From: Limnephilus marmoratus
Taxonomy: Eukaryota > Arthropoda > Insecta > Trichoptera > Limnephilidae
Direction of reading: 5' to 3'
NCBI GenBank assembly: GCA_917880885.1
Contig: OU862927.1
Location: forward strand, 41,505,571-41,569,570
DNA: 64,000 bases
Positions 31,331 to 43,099 of this stretch are shown in pieces. The position numbers were made by a program, and so were the translations under genes. Each line of letters starts with the position of its first letter. Within the stretch, counting starts at the first letter, position 1. The notes below the pieces were generated by a model. The model did not search any database. It saw only the letters and a list, made by a program, of their open reading frames with translations, and had not been told where the DNA came from.

Positions 31331-32389
31331 AAAAAAAAATAGGTTAGTAAGACAAAGATTAAATAATCAGGGCAAAAGAAAAACTCATTCATTAGGCTCC
31401 ATGAGGCGGCATTGCATCTGTAAAATCCTGCAAGCACCTGCATAAAATAGAGAACATAAATCCTACTAATATTATAAAGGTGAAAGTTTGTATGGATGTA
31501 TGTTTGTTACTCTTTCATGCGAAAACTACTGAATGTATTTTAATGAAACTTTACAATAATATAGCTCATACATCAGAATAGTCTATAGGCTATATATATT
31601 GGTAAAGTCTAGCGTTATGAATAATCTCTGGCGTTATGAAATTATTTTTCATACGTTTTCTGTCATTAACAAAATTGATTTATTGCAAACGCCAATTGTC
31701 GCCTTGGAAATTTTTTTTTTTAATTAGGTTACTATGGACATCAAAAGGGATGTTAAAATTCAAGTACGTATAAAATACTAATTCCTACTTTACTGAATGC
31801 GTTTTAATGAAACTTTACAATAATATAAACCAAGTAGGAAAGTAGGTACTTCGCTAATTTAAATATTTTCTAAAATAGAATTTTCATTTAAGAATTTTTG
31901 TTTTGCAAAATGTCATTCTCAAATTTTGACAACACAGAACAATTATTATAAAACTGCCGTACCCTCTTATTTGCCGCTTGTGCGCCGGCGTGTCGTGAGA
32001 CTTTACACGCGATTTTGACCCTTATGTATAAAGAAAGTGTATGAAGAACACGGTCAGAATCGATTGCTTTATTATCGCCCTTTACCATAGAGAAAACCGC
32101 AAAGCGCCAGGTCACTCCAAATAATTTATATTAATAATTTACCGGAGCGCGGGAATGTGCGCAGTTCTTGCGCATGCGCGGGAAAAATTCCTTTAATTAC
32201 GATTTTGACCTTTCTATTGTTCTAAATTTCTCAAGGACACTGTCAGAATCGCTGGACACGAAATGTCATTGGGTGTCATTGTTGCCTTTTTTTGCGAACG
32301 CTAATTGGTGGACAACCAACCCCAATTACCCCGGCAAACAAGGGGGTACTGGATTTTTTGGTAGAATATAAAAAAGATCAAATGTAATA

Positions 32390-32630
32390 AGACAAGAAGG
32401 CCTCTTGCATGCCATAATGGAGGGTATGACCGAGGGGACAAACTCTAGGAGACGGCCACGCCGAGAGTACCTGTAGGACCTGCTGGTGGACGTGAGCTGC
32501 TCATCATATGCAGACTCTAAAGAGCCGCACAAGATAGGGAAGAGTGGAAGAAACGAATAGATGAAATTGCTGCAAACCAATCCCACGATTGAAAACAGAG
32601 AGAGAGATAAAAAGAAAAATAATAATTCGT
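32390..32630 (+). pseudogene. LINE C-terminal fragment inside the Helitron
   Basis: Reads LLHAIMEGMTEGTNSRRRPRR, then DLLVDVSCSSYADSKE and a stop-broken tail with (GA)n. This is the C terminus of another RTE-like family. Either the Helitron captured it or it inserted later. Confidence 0.55.
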
Positions 32631-32867
32631 ACTTAGGGAACGTACCCATACTACGTGACCTCTTCGGGAGGGGGGGGGGTCTTCAAAATGTCATGCTTGG
32701 TACAAACAAAACCCGAACGACTGAACCAAATTGGATAATTCTTTTTTTGTTCGTTTTTTTGTATAAAACTACCGTTGAGTTCTGGCATTATGAAATTTGT
32801 ATAAGAAATTATAATAAGTGGCATGCGAGCAGTTAGAAAACTGAACGTATCGGGAATGAATGTGTGG

Positions 32868-33183
32868 AATGCGAGAGGTGAGTGAGGGGAGTGGGGAGGG
32901 GGGAGGGTGTGTTGGGAGGGTGTTGGTGGACTGGGGAGGGGGAGGAGGGTGGGGGGAGGGGATTAGGGGAGGGAGAGGGAGGAGGAAAGGAAGGGGAAAG
33001 GGGAAGGATGGAGGAGGGTGTGGGGAGGGGTAGGGGGTTGGGGGTAAGGAGGTTGATGGGGGGGAGTGGTGTGGGGAAAGGGAATGTGGAGGGGTAGGGG
33101 GTGAGGGGAGTGGTGGGTGGAGGGAGAGGGGGAGGGAGTTGATGGGGGGAGTGGAGTGGAGAGAGGGAAGGTGGAGGGGGCTG
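32868..33183 (+). repeat. G-rich purine tract
   Basis: More than 300 bp of GGGG, GGA and GGT words with almost no C, close to the Helitron 3' end. Many runs of three or more G would allow G-quadruplexes. The second Helitron has a shorter tract in the same position. The open frames here only reflect composition. Confidence 0.8.
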
Positions 33184-33539
33184 AGTGGAAATTCCCTAAT
33201 ACCATGCGAGCGAAGCCGCGGAGAAAAGCTAGTAGTACAATAAATCTCAAATCAATTGGCAAGTACCAACAAAAAAATGTGAATGGCTTTTGGTTTGACC
33301 ATAAACTTCAATTAGCTTCCGTGTCCCTTAGCCAACCACTCAGTGAAGCCTCAAAGAATGTTTACTGAGTATTAGGGGTAAAATATCTGGCACTCGGTTC
33401 AGAAAATAGAACAGGTTCCGAGTGACCGTTTCACTCTTTAACTCGACCGAGCAATCGGTGATGTGTTTACATGTATCGAGCACCCGGCCGAGAGCACTGT
33501 CTCGCCCATCTACTCGGTACGTGTGATTCAGGCATGACT

Positions 33540-33665
33540 GCGTGTCGGTCCGGATCCAGAGAGACCGGTTGAGGGAGATCTTTTGAACTCTCCAGACAGA
33601 CTATCTCGACCCTTGCATTTCACCGCAGTTAGAGGGATGGATTCACACCACTTAAACCAAAGAAT
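33540..33665 (+). repeat. SINE-like module 2, 5' fragment
   Basis: GTCCGGATCCAGAGAGACCGG...GAGGGAGATCTTTTGAA...GGGATGGATTC matches the start of the 26737 unit; the 3' tail is missing. Confidence 0.6.
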
Positions 33666-33677
33666 CTTCCCCCCTGG

Positions 33678-34012
33678 CCTCCATGGTCAAGGGGTAAGAC
33701 CCCAACACGCAATCCGAAGGACGCGGGTTCGAACCCGACATGTGCAAATCATTTTTATTTGATTAATTTTTGTTATTTCACAATAAATTAACTAAAAATA
33801 AAATATATAGTATTTTTGCGGCAGAGTGGAAGTGAAGTTTGGTGATCAGATCTGAACAGCCAGGTACTTTCCCACCTATCTTTCCCCCATCTTCTTCCCT
33901 TCCCCACTATCTTCAGCCTCACAACATACCCCAATTGGGGATGCCATTGTCTCACTGGCTCCAGACGGGAGAAGTTCGGACTCTTGTGCGGTACTTACTT
34001 AAAAAAAATAGG
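33678..34012 (+). mobile_element. tRNA-derived SINE
   Basis: The tRNA-like head has box B GGTTCGAACCC at 33726-33736. The body ACCAG/GATCAGATCTGAACAGCC...CCCCAATTGGGGATG and CTTGTGCGGTACTTAC ends in A's. About 75 bp of the body are deleted compared with the 23732 copy. Confidence 0.8.
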
Positions 34013-34194
34013 TTCGTCACTCCTGTAAACATTGACCCCCAGATTCCCATCCATCCCTCATACGTCAATGCCGGTTTCAAGGTTCTGTTTTTGGTGCTTT
34101 CATGGTAAAAAAATGCCAGTTTGAATATTCAATAGATTACGTACATTATTACACATATCGAAACTTTGATATGAAATACCACTGTCGAATCCAA

Positions 34195-35906
34195 TGACGA
34201 TCCACTTTTACGGTACCCTGACGACAAAAAAGGCAATAAACATAGGTTTTTTACCGCTATAATGCTGCAGCTCTTTCTTATACATTAAACAATGGTGAGA
34301 CAAAAGATAAGACACACAATATATGTGTGTCTGTTTCCTCCAAAGTACTACGTTTTTGGCTTTGGAGGATACAGAAGTATGTTGCGTTTATTTTTTTTTG
34401 TGTGAATTGCGTGTGAGGGAGATGTATGATAATGATTGTATGTTACCTTTAGGGGGGGGGGGGGGGTAGGTGCAGACATGCATTCATCGTTTGTCTCATT
34501 TTTGACTGTTGTTATTGAGTATGTAAGAAAAATCTGCAGCATTCATTGTTTAAGCAAAACCATCAGCGCAATAACGTTTGACGTGTTTGATTTTTTTTAA
34601 TTCACTCACACTTCAATATTAGCCTTGTAACTTTATTCCATACTTTCAAAAATATCGTCACGGCTAATAGTATTGCAGGCGTCTATAGAGACATCACAGG
34701 GCGGTGTGTGAGAGAGATGCAAGAAAATGATGACTTTTTTCCTTTGTAGTGTTACATAAAAGTTTCTGTAACAAGGTGTGTGCACCCTCTTACACACACT
34801 TTATTTATAGTTTCGGTGTGTGGCACCTCTAGTGCTTGATTATTGACATTTGGGCATTGGTAATATTGCGAGCCCTGCAATATTTTTTAATGCAACAGTT
34901 GCTGATCCTGGACAAATTCAAATCAGGAGATTTGAAAAGAGAGCTCCTCATTCTTTGAGCAGCCACAGGTGACCACGGCCACCGTCCCTGTGGCGGGCTC
35001 GACGTAATCAAAGAGTCATATTCGCCATTATTTTATCAACATGTGAAGATTAATATATATCCGCGCCCATCAGCGGCATCCATCATTGAGGACCATCAGG
35101 TCAATGATTAAAATCCTGGATCAGCAGCGGAGTACCGTGGGAGCCCATTATTTCTGCTGGTTTAAAAAACACATCCAGCATCTGCGGACGCAGACATGAC
35201 AAGACCTTCCGACTACACCTGGAGCCAGAGGTGCTCGCATAGATGCGGCCGAAGACCGCCCACCTTGGCCGTCATCAACATAGTCGGCTGGCTGGCAACC
35301 GCCCTGGGACGGGACGTCGCTGAGAAACCGCGGGACTGGAGGCCTGATTCGTCGCTCCAGCCTGCCGTTCAGCACATGTCAGCAGCGGAGGGAGCTGACC
35401 GCACATCTCCGAAGGCAGCAAGCAGCATCATGGATCGCCTACGTATGGCATCACCCATTCATCAACTTTAAACGGTACTAACGCTCCATAACATTGCCCA
35501 TTCAGATTTACCTGCCAGATTTACCATTCAGATTTGCCCATTTAGTCTAGCCCTGATTTTTTAATTGTATCTACTTATAAATAAACTAATTTAACTGTCT
35601 CAAAGCAATAATCTCTTTTTATTAAATACCCTATCATACAAAGTATACACAGCCGCCTGTTTAAGGTCCACGCCTGAGATACAAATTCTCCAGAAATAAT
35701 CTCACTTGTCTCTTGCTCTCCATCTTACATTGGAAGCTTATATATCCATAAAATTTTGGCACCAACGAAATATTTTCATAACAGTAGGAAACAGACCGAC
35801 GTACACTGTGTATTTCATCTTTGAAAGAGCTGCAGCATTATTGTGATAAGGAACGTATGTTTATTGCCTTTTTATGCCGTCATGGCACCGTAAGTAAGGA
35901 TCGTCA
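34195..35906. mobile_element. DNA transposon with ~80-bp terminal inverted repeats
   Basis: TGACGATCC at 34195 and GGATCGTCA at 35898-35906 start matching arms. Both arms contain AAAAGGCAATAAACATA and ATAATGCTGCAGCTCTTT in mirror order. No target duplication was found. A GC-rich piece at 35180-35470 is open for ~90 codons on both strands but matches nothing I recognise. Confidence 0.7.
34850..35080 (+). repeat. Unknown repeat shared with 866-1105
   Basis: CCTGGACAAATTCAAATC, TTTGAAAAGAG, and CAGCCACAGGTGACCACGGCC recur in order at 930-1060. It lies within the inverted-repeat transposon. Confidence 0.45.
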
Positions 35907-38082
35907 CGGTAATAATAAAAGCTCTTAGTGACATAAACAATTTCATTTATGGTTAAATCATTTATCTTGATTAAATTTTCATTTAACTGGCCACTTGGAT
36001 AATTTGTCTCCAATATTAACTCTATCGGCCCTAAAAATTATCTCTATGAATATCAGAAGTATAAACCGAAATTTTTATGACTTGTTGATAGTTCTTACAG
36101 ACGTGAACTCTGACTTTGACATACTCATTTTAAAAGAATGCAGGATCAATGACAATTACCTCCCAAAACATAATATACTATACCAACTATACCCAGAACA
36201 CAAAGAATAACACAAATCAAAACGATGTAGTTATTATATACATAAAAAATCACATATATCTCACACAATAAACCAAATCATAATCAATCACTCTAATTGC
36301 CTCAAAATGGTCATATATTAATACATAACCATATTTTCTTTATATCGATCACCAAGCACATCTAACATTACCCCTTCTCTAAATTCACTAAACCTATCTT
36401 GACCTTCCGTGAGTGATTGTGATAATATCCTTATTATTGGTGACCTCAATGTAAATATAATGAATTCCATGCATCCTCAAGCCAGTGATTATATAAACCT
36501 GCTTACTCTTTAAGGTTTCGCCCCAGCCATCACAGTACCCAGAGTATCTGGCTCGTCTGGAGGTTGTATTGATCATGTATTTTCAAAATATAAACTAAGA
36601 ACTATATCTCTTGTATACCAATGCACTGTAACAGATCACTACGATACCATAACTTATCTTTCTCTTAAAGCACACAAACCACCACCGCATGTAATCCCAC
36701 AAAAGAAAATATCCCACACCACACTTTTGAGCTGGTCTCTCAGGAAGATTGGTCAAATCTTTAAAAATAGAATGATCCCAATTTGGCCTGCGAATCTCTT
36801 GTCGGAACACTACACAACCATCTAACCAACGCTACATCCAACATAACTTACAAAACAAAAAAAAACAAAACACTATGATACTAAACTCAAACCTTGGATA
36901 GCTGTTGGTATTCTTCATTCTATCCGCAAGCGCGATAAACTCCACGCACTGTGTAAAAAAATACTAACGACCATGGATCCAACTTATTTTACAAGAAATA
37001 CAGAAATGTTTGTAAAAAAATACTTCATAGGCCAGAGAAGATTACTTTGAACAACAAATCAAAAACGCTACAAATGACACAAAAAAATATGGAGTATTAT
37101 TAAGGACATATTCTACACCTAACAAACGATTACATCCATTAATAATATTAACATTGAAGGCCGATCACTAATAAACACAAATAATAACTCTGAAAAAATT
37201 GCAGATCATTTCAACGAATTTTTCACCACAATCGGATCTAACCTTTCCAATAATATTTTAACCGGAAAAAATGTTTCAGAACGTGATCGTGCGAATGAAA
37301 TATCCATGTGCCACCTGGGTTATACTCCATTCTCTTTCACTCCCACCACAGAATTGTAAATTACAGAAGTCATCTTAACATTAAAAAGTAGTCACTCAAC
37401 AGGAATAGACAAAATCTCTACAAAACTTATGAAGCATTTAAAAACCCTTATTGCCAGCCTTCTCCAACATAATATTTACTTAAGCTTTCAATCAAGTATA
37501 TTCGCAAACTCTCTTAAACATACCTCAATCATCCCCATTAACAAATCAGTTGACAAATCTTCCCTAAATAGTTACAGGCCTATATCACTACCGCATAAAT
37601 CGTTAAAAAAGTAGTAAAGCTAAGACTCCTTAAGTTCCTCGAGGACAATAAAATCCTCTCACAAAACCAATATGGTTTTCGCAAAAATCTTAGTACCTCT
37701 GATGCAATTGCATCATTTACCAAACCGATAACCTCGATAAAGGCAATAAACCTCTTGCTGTCTTTCTAGATCTGTCTAAAGCCTTCAACACTATTTCACA
37801 CCACATTCTTCTAAAAAAATTACAACAGATTGGGATAAAAGGTACTGCCCTGAAATGGTTTAAAAACCACTTCACACAAAGATCACAAACAACTGTCATT
37901 CAGTCCAATTAAGAATATAGGAGTAAATGTTTACCTATCTCCTACGGCATGCCCCAAGTAACAGTTTTAGGTCCGCTCTTATTTCTCATATAAACGAACT
38001 CCTTATTAAACTTGGATATTAACGGTAATATAATATCTTTCGCCGATAACACTGTTATCATATAACATCGCCGATAACACTC

Positions 38083-38332
38083 TCCAGCCAGAATCCCTCG
38101 ACCCATCGCCTTGCAACACAGTTGAAGGGATGGATTTATACGTCCCTCACTCCTGGACATACTTAAATTCCTCAGATTCCTTCCCACCCCTCATCTATTT
38201 ACTTCCCAGAACTTCCACTACTTTCTATCCTTAAAAAAACCCTCCACACGCACTCCTAAGATGACATATGCATGAGGGAACTTATTTTCCTCGCGGCCTC
38301 TTGCGTGGAACTAAAGTAAAAAAGAAAAAAAA
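38083..38332 (+). mobile_element. SINE-like repeat, module 2, inside the LINE
   Basis: CCCTCGACCCATCGCCTTGC, GAAGGGATGGATTTATACG, then CCTCCACACGCACTCC and GTGGAACTAAAGT with an A-rich end. It splits the LINE where FADNTV-type residues should run on. Confidence 0.65.
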
Positions 38333-39390
38333 CCAACTGCCTAGCACTGCTTCGACTTATTTCATGTTAATTGTACTATTCTACAAGTAAAATGTGGAAA
38401 ACATCAATTGAGAAGGCAGATTGTGGACTGAACAAAGTCAAAAAATGGTTAGACACTAACATCCTCGCCTTAAGCGTTCAAAAAACGCAATACATACTTT
38501 TTGCAATCCGTAAAGCAACTCTCCCAGAAAACCTTTCCAAACTAATCATCCACACTTGCCCACAAAATCTAGACACTCCCTTACTCTTTATTATAAACAG
38601 CCGTTCGTGCCCAATACTTAAAAACCGTCTAATGACATAAAGTACCTAAGTGTCATTATAAATTACCAATTACGCTGATAGGCCCAAATTAGCTCCATAG
38701 CAAAGAGAGTCCGTAAGTTATGCTATATTTTTTATACTTTTCGATCAATTCTTGATACATATGGCATTATAGGATGGGGAAGGTGATCAGCATCCATTCT
38801 ATACCCTCTAGTGACCGTTCAAAAATTTTAACTAAGGATCATCTTCAAATGTTACCCCTTTCATCCATCAGTGCCACTTTTCAAGAAACTTGCAATACTA
38901 GACATTCACCAACTGTATATTAAAATAACTCTCATACATATATGGAAAAATGGTCTGATAAATTCCACACAAAAAGATATACATACACGCTACTCATCAC
39001 ATGGAAAATGCAAAATACCTAAAACAAAAACCACATTTTCACGGAGACAATACTCTTACATTGCACCTAAAATATTTAACGCATTAAATAACGACATTAA
39101 AAGATCTAACACAATAACTCACTTTGCATGCAGTGTCCAAAAATGGATTTCCGGAAAGGGGCGAAATTTCTTTAAAGATTTTTTTCAAAGAATATGGATT
39201 AATAACATTTTAATAGCCGTTGGATAAAATATTATTTTTTTTACATTAAATATTTTTTACTATATTCTTTTTCCAGTCATTACTTTAAACTGTTCGGCAC
39301 CACTGACATGTCTCATGTGCTTCTACTGTCTTACTTGTATCTGCCGAGACAATAATTGTTAGAATAAAAATTCACTGTATGATGCATTTA

Positions 39391-39428
39391 TCGACCACCA
39401 TAACACGGGCGCCTAGCATGGTGGTCGA
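39391..39428 (+). ncRNA. LINE 3' stem-loop
   Basis: TCGACCACCAT (39391-39401) pairs perfectly with ATGGTGGTCGA (39418-39428) around a 16-nt loop containing GGGCGCC. It lies in the 3' UTR of the decayed LINE shortly before its tail. Confidence 0.7.
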
Positions 39429-39490
39429 AAAATCCCCTAATTAATGTAACTATAATATTTATGCAATGAAAAAAGAATAATAATAAAACA

Positions 39491-39922
39491 AAAAAAAACT
39501 GCAGTATAAATAGTTTAAACATGAATCTATTTTGTCTAAAAATTAGTAATTACTCTTAGTTATTACAGTACTTACATTGATTCTAGATAATTTTAAAATG
39601 CACACTTTTATACTCCTTCATATACTTACTATGATTTTTATATTATTTTATATCTTTCCTACTCTAATTATATTATTTTATAATCCTTTACTTTCTCTAG
39701 ATCATTATGGCTTCTAGATTGTTATTGCACTATATTATGTAAAATTGACCACCATAACATGGGCTTCAGCCTACCATGGTGGTCGAAAAATCTACATTAG
39801 CACTGTATCATATGTGAAGTAATTATAAATTAGTGATTACGCCGATACCGCTATACAACAGTCGGCCCAAATTACAGCACTTAATATTATTACTGGATTA
39901 GTTAGTTAAAATATATGTTTAC
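39491..39922 (+). repeat. Second LINE 3' UTR with the same stem-loop
   Basis: GACCACCAT (39747-39755) pairs with ATGGTGGTC (39776-39784); flanks (GGTCGAAAAATC) match the first hairpin. It is the 3' end of another copy of the family placed in tandem. No coding part is left. Confidence 0.65.
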
Positions 39923-41297
39923 CTCATTTCCAGAGTACCAACTCCGTACATATTTTCCTGGTCTTGGCAGAGATGATTAGGTACGCAAGTACAGTGGCTC
40001 TTGACAGCTTCGGATTCCTTTGCAGCTTTATTCTCTAACTGTTCTTGTATTTTCTTTATGGTTTTCTCAATCTGAGTTTTGACGAAATTTTCTTTCCATG
40101 GTTTTTTCGTGACTTTTTCAGTGTTATCAATAGCTTCACTAGTAGATTCTATTTTTTCATCTGTGGTTTCGTCTGGTTCAGTAATGGTTTCTTCGTTATG
40201 ATTTGCGTCGACTGTTTCAACTTCAACGGGATTTAAGATACTTGTTTCAACTGGGGTAGGTTCTTTGTCCACGCTCTGATTCGAATATTTCTCAGGAGGA
40301 AAATCTTGAATTTGTAAATCTGCGATCTTTTCGGTTGTTGTTATCGAAGATTCAATGTAAATTTTTCTTCTGTAGTCCTGTTCAACTGCAGGTCTAGCGA
40401 CAGTTTCTGCGGGTTTGTTGTATACCTTTGCATGTTCTGTAGGTATATTATAAACTTCTGTAGGCTGGTTATGAAGAACGTCAGGTCTACCTTTAGCTTC
40501 TTGAGATTTATTGTTACCTTCCGAAGGCCTATCTGTTTTCAAAAGTGCGTAGACTATCTTTTTTCCGATATCTGCAGCCATGTTAACGGTCTTGACCAAG
40601 TCTTGTCGAACTGCCTCCGTGTCATCATTAGTTATTGACTTACAGCATTCAGGCCTATCTAATTTTTTATCAGAACTGTGTACATTCATTCCACCCAGAC
40701 TAACCAATTGAAGAGAATCGATCACAGTTTGCAAAATTGATTTATTACTGGAAATAAAACCGCGATTTTGATCTGATGGAACTTTCTGGATTAAATCTGA
40801 GAGGGTGTTTTGCCAAGAGGGCCTATGGATATCTCCAACTGACTTAACTATTTTCTTATTATTTTGGGGTGTTTGTAGAAGAGTTGGCCAAATGCTTTGA
40901 ATAGGCACTTGAGAAGAGTTCTGTTCTTGCTGCTGATGGGAACCCGGTCTTTTAGATTGGATACTTTGAACATTCGTTTGACGAACGTTTGGTTCTTGTC
41001 CTTGATGGAAAGGTTTTCTAAAATGCACTTGTGCGTGTAGATAACTTGGACTTTGGACTTGATGCATTTGGTGGTGGCTCTGTTCTGATCTCATGTTAAC
41101 CCGCCTCATTCCTGCAGGTAGCAGGTTTTGCAAGTTCAAGGATTTATGTGCAAGAGGCACCCATTTGTTTTCTTGTATGTGGCTCGCTTTGGATGGTTGG
41201 CGGGGGACAAAGATGAACTGGGGCTGAAAGGAATGAGGTTCCCTCTGGACTATCATTGAAGGTGGTATTACAAACGGTATTTGTAATACAGGCATAA
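39923..41297 (-). CDS. Clip-domain protein, large exon: Q/H-rich region and first half of clip
   Basis: The acceptor TTTTTCAACAG and donor ATGAG/GTAAAC bound ~458 codons without a stop. The N-terminal part (VLQIPFVIPPSM, then FIFVPRQP) is followed by a Q/H/S-rich region (about residues 60-170). A middle region contains ECCKSITNDD, and a T/E/K-rich stretch precedes SHCTCVPNHLCQD and GVGTLEMR. The C.CVP..LC pattern with a G-x-[LI]-[ED]-x-R end is the first half of the clip domain found in insect CLIPA serine-protease homologues; the second half is in the 30112 exon. Entry phase is 1, so a short upstream exon (signal peptide) is expected but was not located. Clip proteins act in haemolymph as cofactors of prophenoloxidase or Toll cascades. 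Confidence 0.65.
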
Positions 41298-41429
41298 CTG
41301 TTGAAAAAGAAAAGAAAATAATTATTAAAATGGAAAACGATATTGTTTAAAAGATATAAACATAATTTTAAAATATTTATTCAATGTTATTTTATAGACC
41401 AATAGCGGTCCGCGGTAAAAAGAGATTTT
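41298..41429. other. Intron start of the clip gene
   Basis: Polypyrimidine tract on the minus strand next to the exon; otherwise AT-rich and unassigned. Confidence 0.4.
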
Positions 41430-41735
41430 TTTCCCTCAAAACCTCCAATGTGGAGCTAATATAAATGTCTAAAAGTGGCCCATGTAATTTTTTGGGATGC
41501 TATGTGGAAGGTATTTTAGGGAAAGGAAGGAGATGACGTTATAGAAGGAAAAGGAAAGAGGGGTGTGTATAAATCTGAGGTCCATGTATTCAGGAGTGAC
41601 GTATGAATCCATCCCTCCCGTTGCGTTGTAAGGCGATGTTTCGAGAGAGTCCTGCTGACGACGTCTAGGTTAGGTCTTCCTCAACCAGCCCTTCCCCATC
41701 CGGCCCGTCCCCCCTTTCCCAGTTATAATGTATAA
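41430..41735 (-). mobile_element. SINE-like module 2 copy with a flipped tail
   Basis: 41475-41735 reads in minus orientation as module 2 (GGTTGAGGAAGACCTAACC, GACTCTCTCGAAACATCGCC, GGGATGGATTCATACGTC). The adjoining 41430-41470 (ACCTCCAATGTGGAGCTAAT) is the 3' tail in plus orientation. A second truncated copy or a local inversion at the self-complementary tail would explain this. Confidence 0.5.
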
Positions 41736-43099
41736 AAAATAGGACATCTGTCTGAGTGGGGAGAAATAATAAAAACATTTAATTATTCGAAAAAAATAAA
41801 AAAAAATTGGTCATAAGTTTTCAATTTTGGTACTAATACTTTTGGTACTAATTTCTTCACTTTTTGGCAAGTATTCTTTACTAATAGGTATTTGTTTTAT
41901 CATCCTGAAAAGTTTCGCGATATGAGCGATGAGCGTGTAACAATAGTGTTTAATATGCAAAAGTCTAACAAGGAATGAGAAAAAAACCAATAGAACATTG
42001 GATTAATTAAGCTGCACCTGTATCCGAAAAGTTGGAAATCGAGTCAGTCCTTAAACAAAAGAAAAGACAACACGATGAAATCTGTCAGGCGAATCAAGAA
42101 CGCTAGATCCGATGGCAATTTTTCAATGACATAAAAGTGGCGATCGATAAAATTTTAACAGAAATTGCAACAAGATTAGAAACCGCAAATTACAAAATAA
42201 AATAAAATAAATTAAAATACACGAAAATTTCGCCTTTCTTAGTGGCCTCGCGATTTTGAATATGTCGACTATGGATCTGCGGAAAATGGAGCCCATCTAG
42301 CTCCGATCTCTATATCTAAGTATTCAAAAGACTTGAATGCAGTTGAATTCGTAGAACCTTTATGAAACCAAAGTTTCCTACCGCAATTTGAAAAAAAAGA
42401 AATTTTGTGATTGTTTTAAGATTATCTTTACATGAAACGACAAGAAAGTTAGGTGACAAAAACTTTTATGAAACATTTGCTTGATAAAATATGTGTGTGC
42501 TTTTTTCCGTTGTCAGTAATTTAATTAGAAAAACGTAAGGTGGGCCATTTTTAAAACTTTTTAAAGTTTGCGTTCAAAATTTTTATATTTAAAATAATTA
42601 CCTTTCGAAAACAGTTTCTAGTTTTCGGATATGTTGACAAGTGTTCCATTTATTTGGATTTTTTTATAAAGTGGAAGTATTTTTACATACTGACAAAATA
42701 AACCCGAATTTTGAAGGGCTAAAACAGTTTTAATGGAGCTGATACTTTATGTTTTCCTGGGTTTATAAAAATACTCAGAATATGGTAAGGCGAACTAGGA
42801 ACACTATCCAAATAAAATGACGAATTATTCTGGGATAATTGTCAGATACAAACAAAATGGCAATTTCAAAAGTTTCAAAGTGATGTTGGAACCTTGTAAA
42901 ATAAATTGAAGTTTTAAAATCTTCCACATACAAGTAACTACGGAAATAGAACGCAGATGACTCCGAAAATTATTTTGGTTACAGAACTGAATAAAAGAAT
43001 TGGTTTCGCATTTAAAAACTGTTTTAAAAAAACAGTCAGTTAGAAACCTTTACCAAATAAGGTGATAATAAAAAGTTAATTCACAGTTCAGATACGGAG
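41736..43099. other. Unassigned intergenic or intron DNA
   Basis: AT-rich. A short frame near 42030-42190 (EKLEIESVLKQKKRQHDEI) is lysine/glutamate-rich but has a stop and no recognised family. No RNA genes were seen. Confidence 0.35.

Larger units (their letters stand above)
31461..33232 (+). mobile_element. Non-autonomous Helitron
   Basis: Begins TCCTACTAATATTATAAAGG after an A and ends AAAAGCTAG before a T, as expected for A|TC...CTAG|T Helitron insertion with no target duplication. A GCGAGCGAAGCCGCGG hairpin region lies just before the end. No Rep/helicase is encoded. A LINE tail (32390-32630) and a long G-rich tract (32868-33183) lie inside. Confidence 0.8.
35995..39490 (+). pseudogene. 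Nearly full-length but decayed LINE
   Basis: Endonuclease start LKIISMNIRSINRNFYDLL and ILKECRINDNYLP; IIGDLNVN near 36440; reverse transcriptase parts SLNSYRPIS (37563), QYGFRKN-like stretch (37670), FLDLSKAFNT (37765), YGMPQVTVLGPL (37948); C-terminal LNKVKKWLDTN and IAPKIFNALNNDIKR (to 39227). Dozens of stops and shifts, plus a module-2 SINE-like insertion (38083-38332) in the catalytic region. The 3' UTR has the hairpin at 39391-39428 and an (AATA)n tail. The same family is at 19640-21260. Confidence 0.8.

Noticed and set aside
32882..33262. Gly- and Pro-rich frames in the G-rich tract
   Set aside because: Composition artefact of a purine tract inside a Helitron.
35196..35471. GC-rich 91-codon frame as a host gene
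   Set aside because: Lies inside an inverted-repeat transposon, open on both strands, no start context or family signature.
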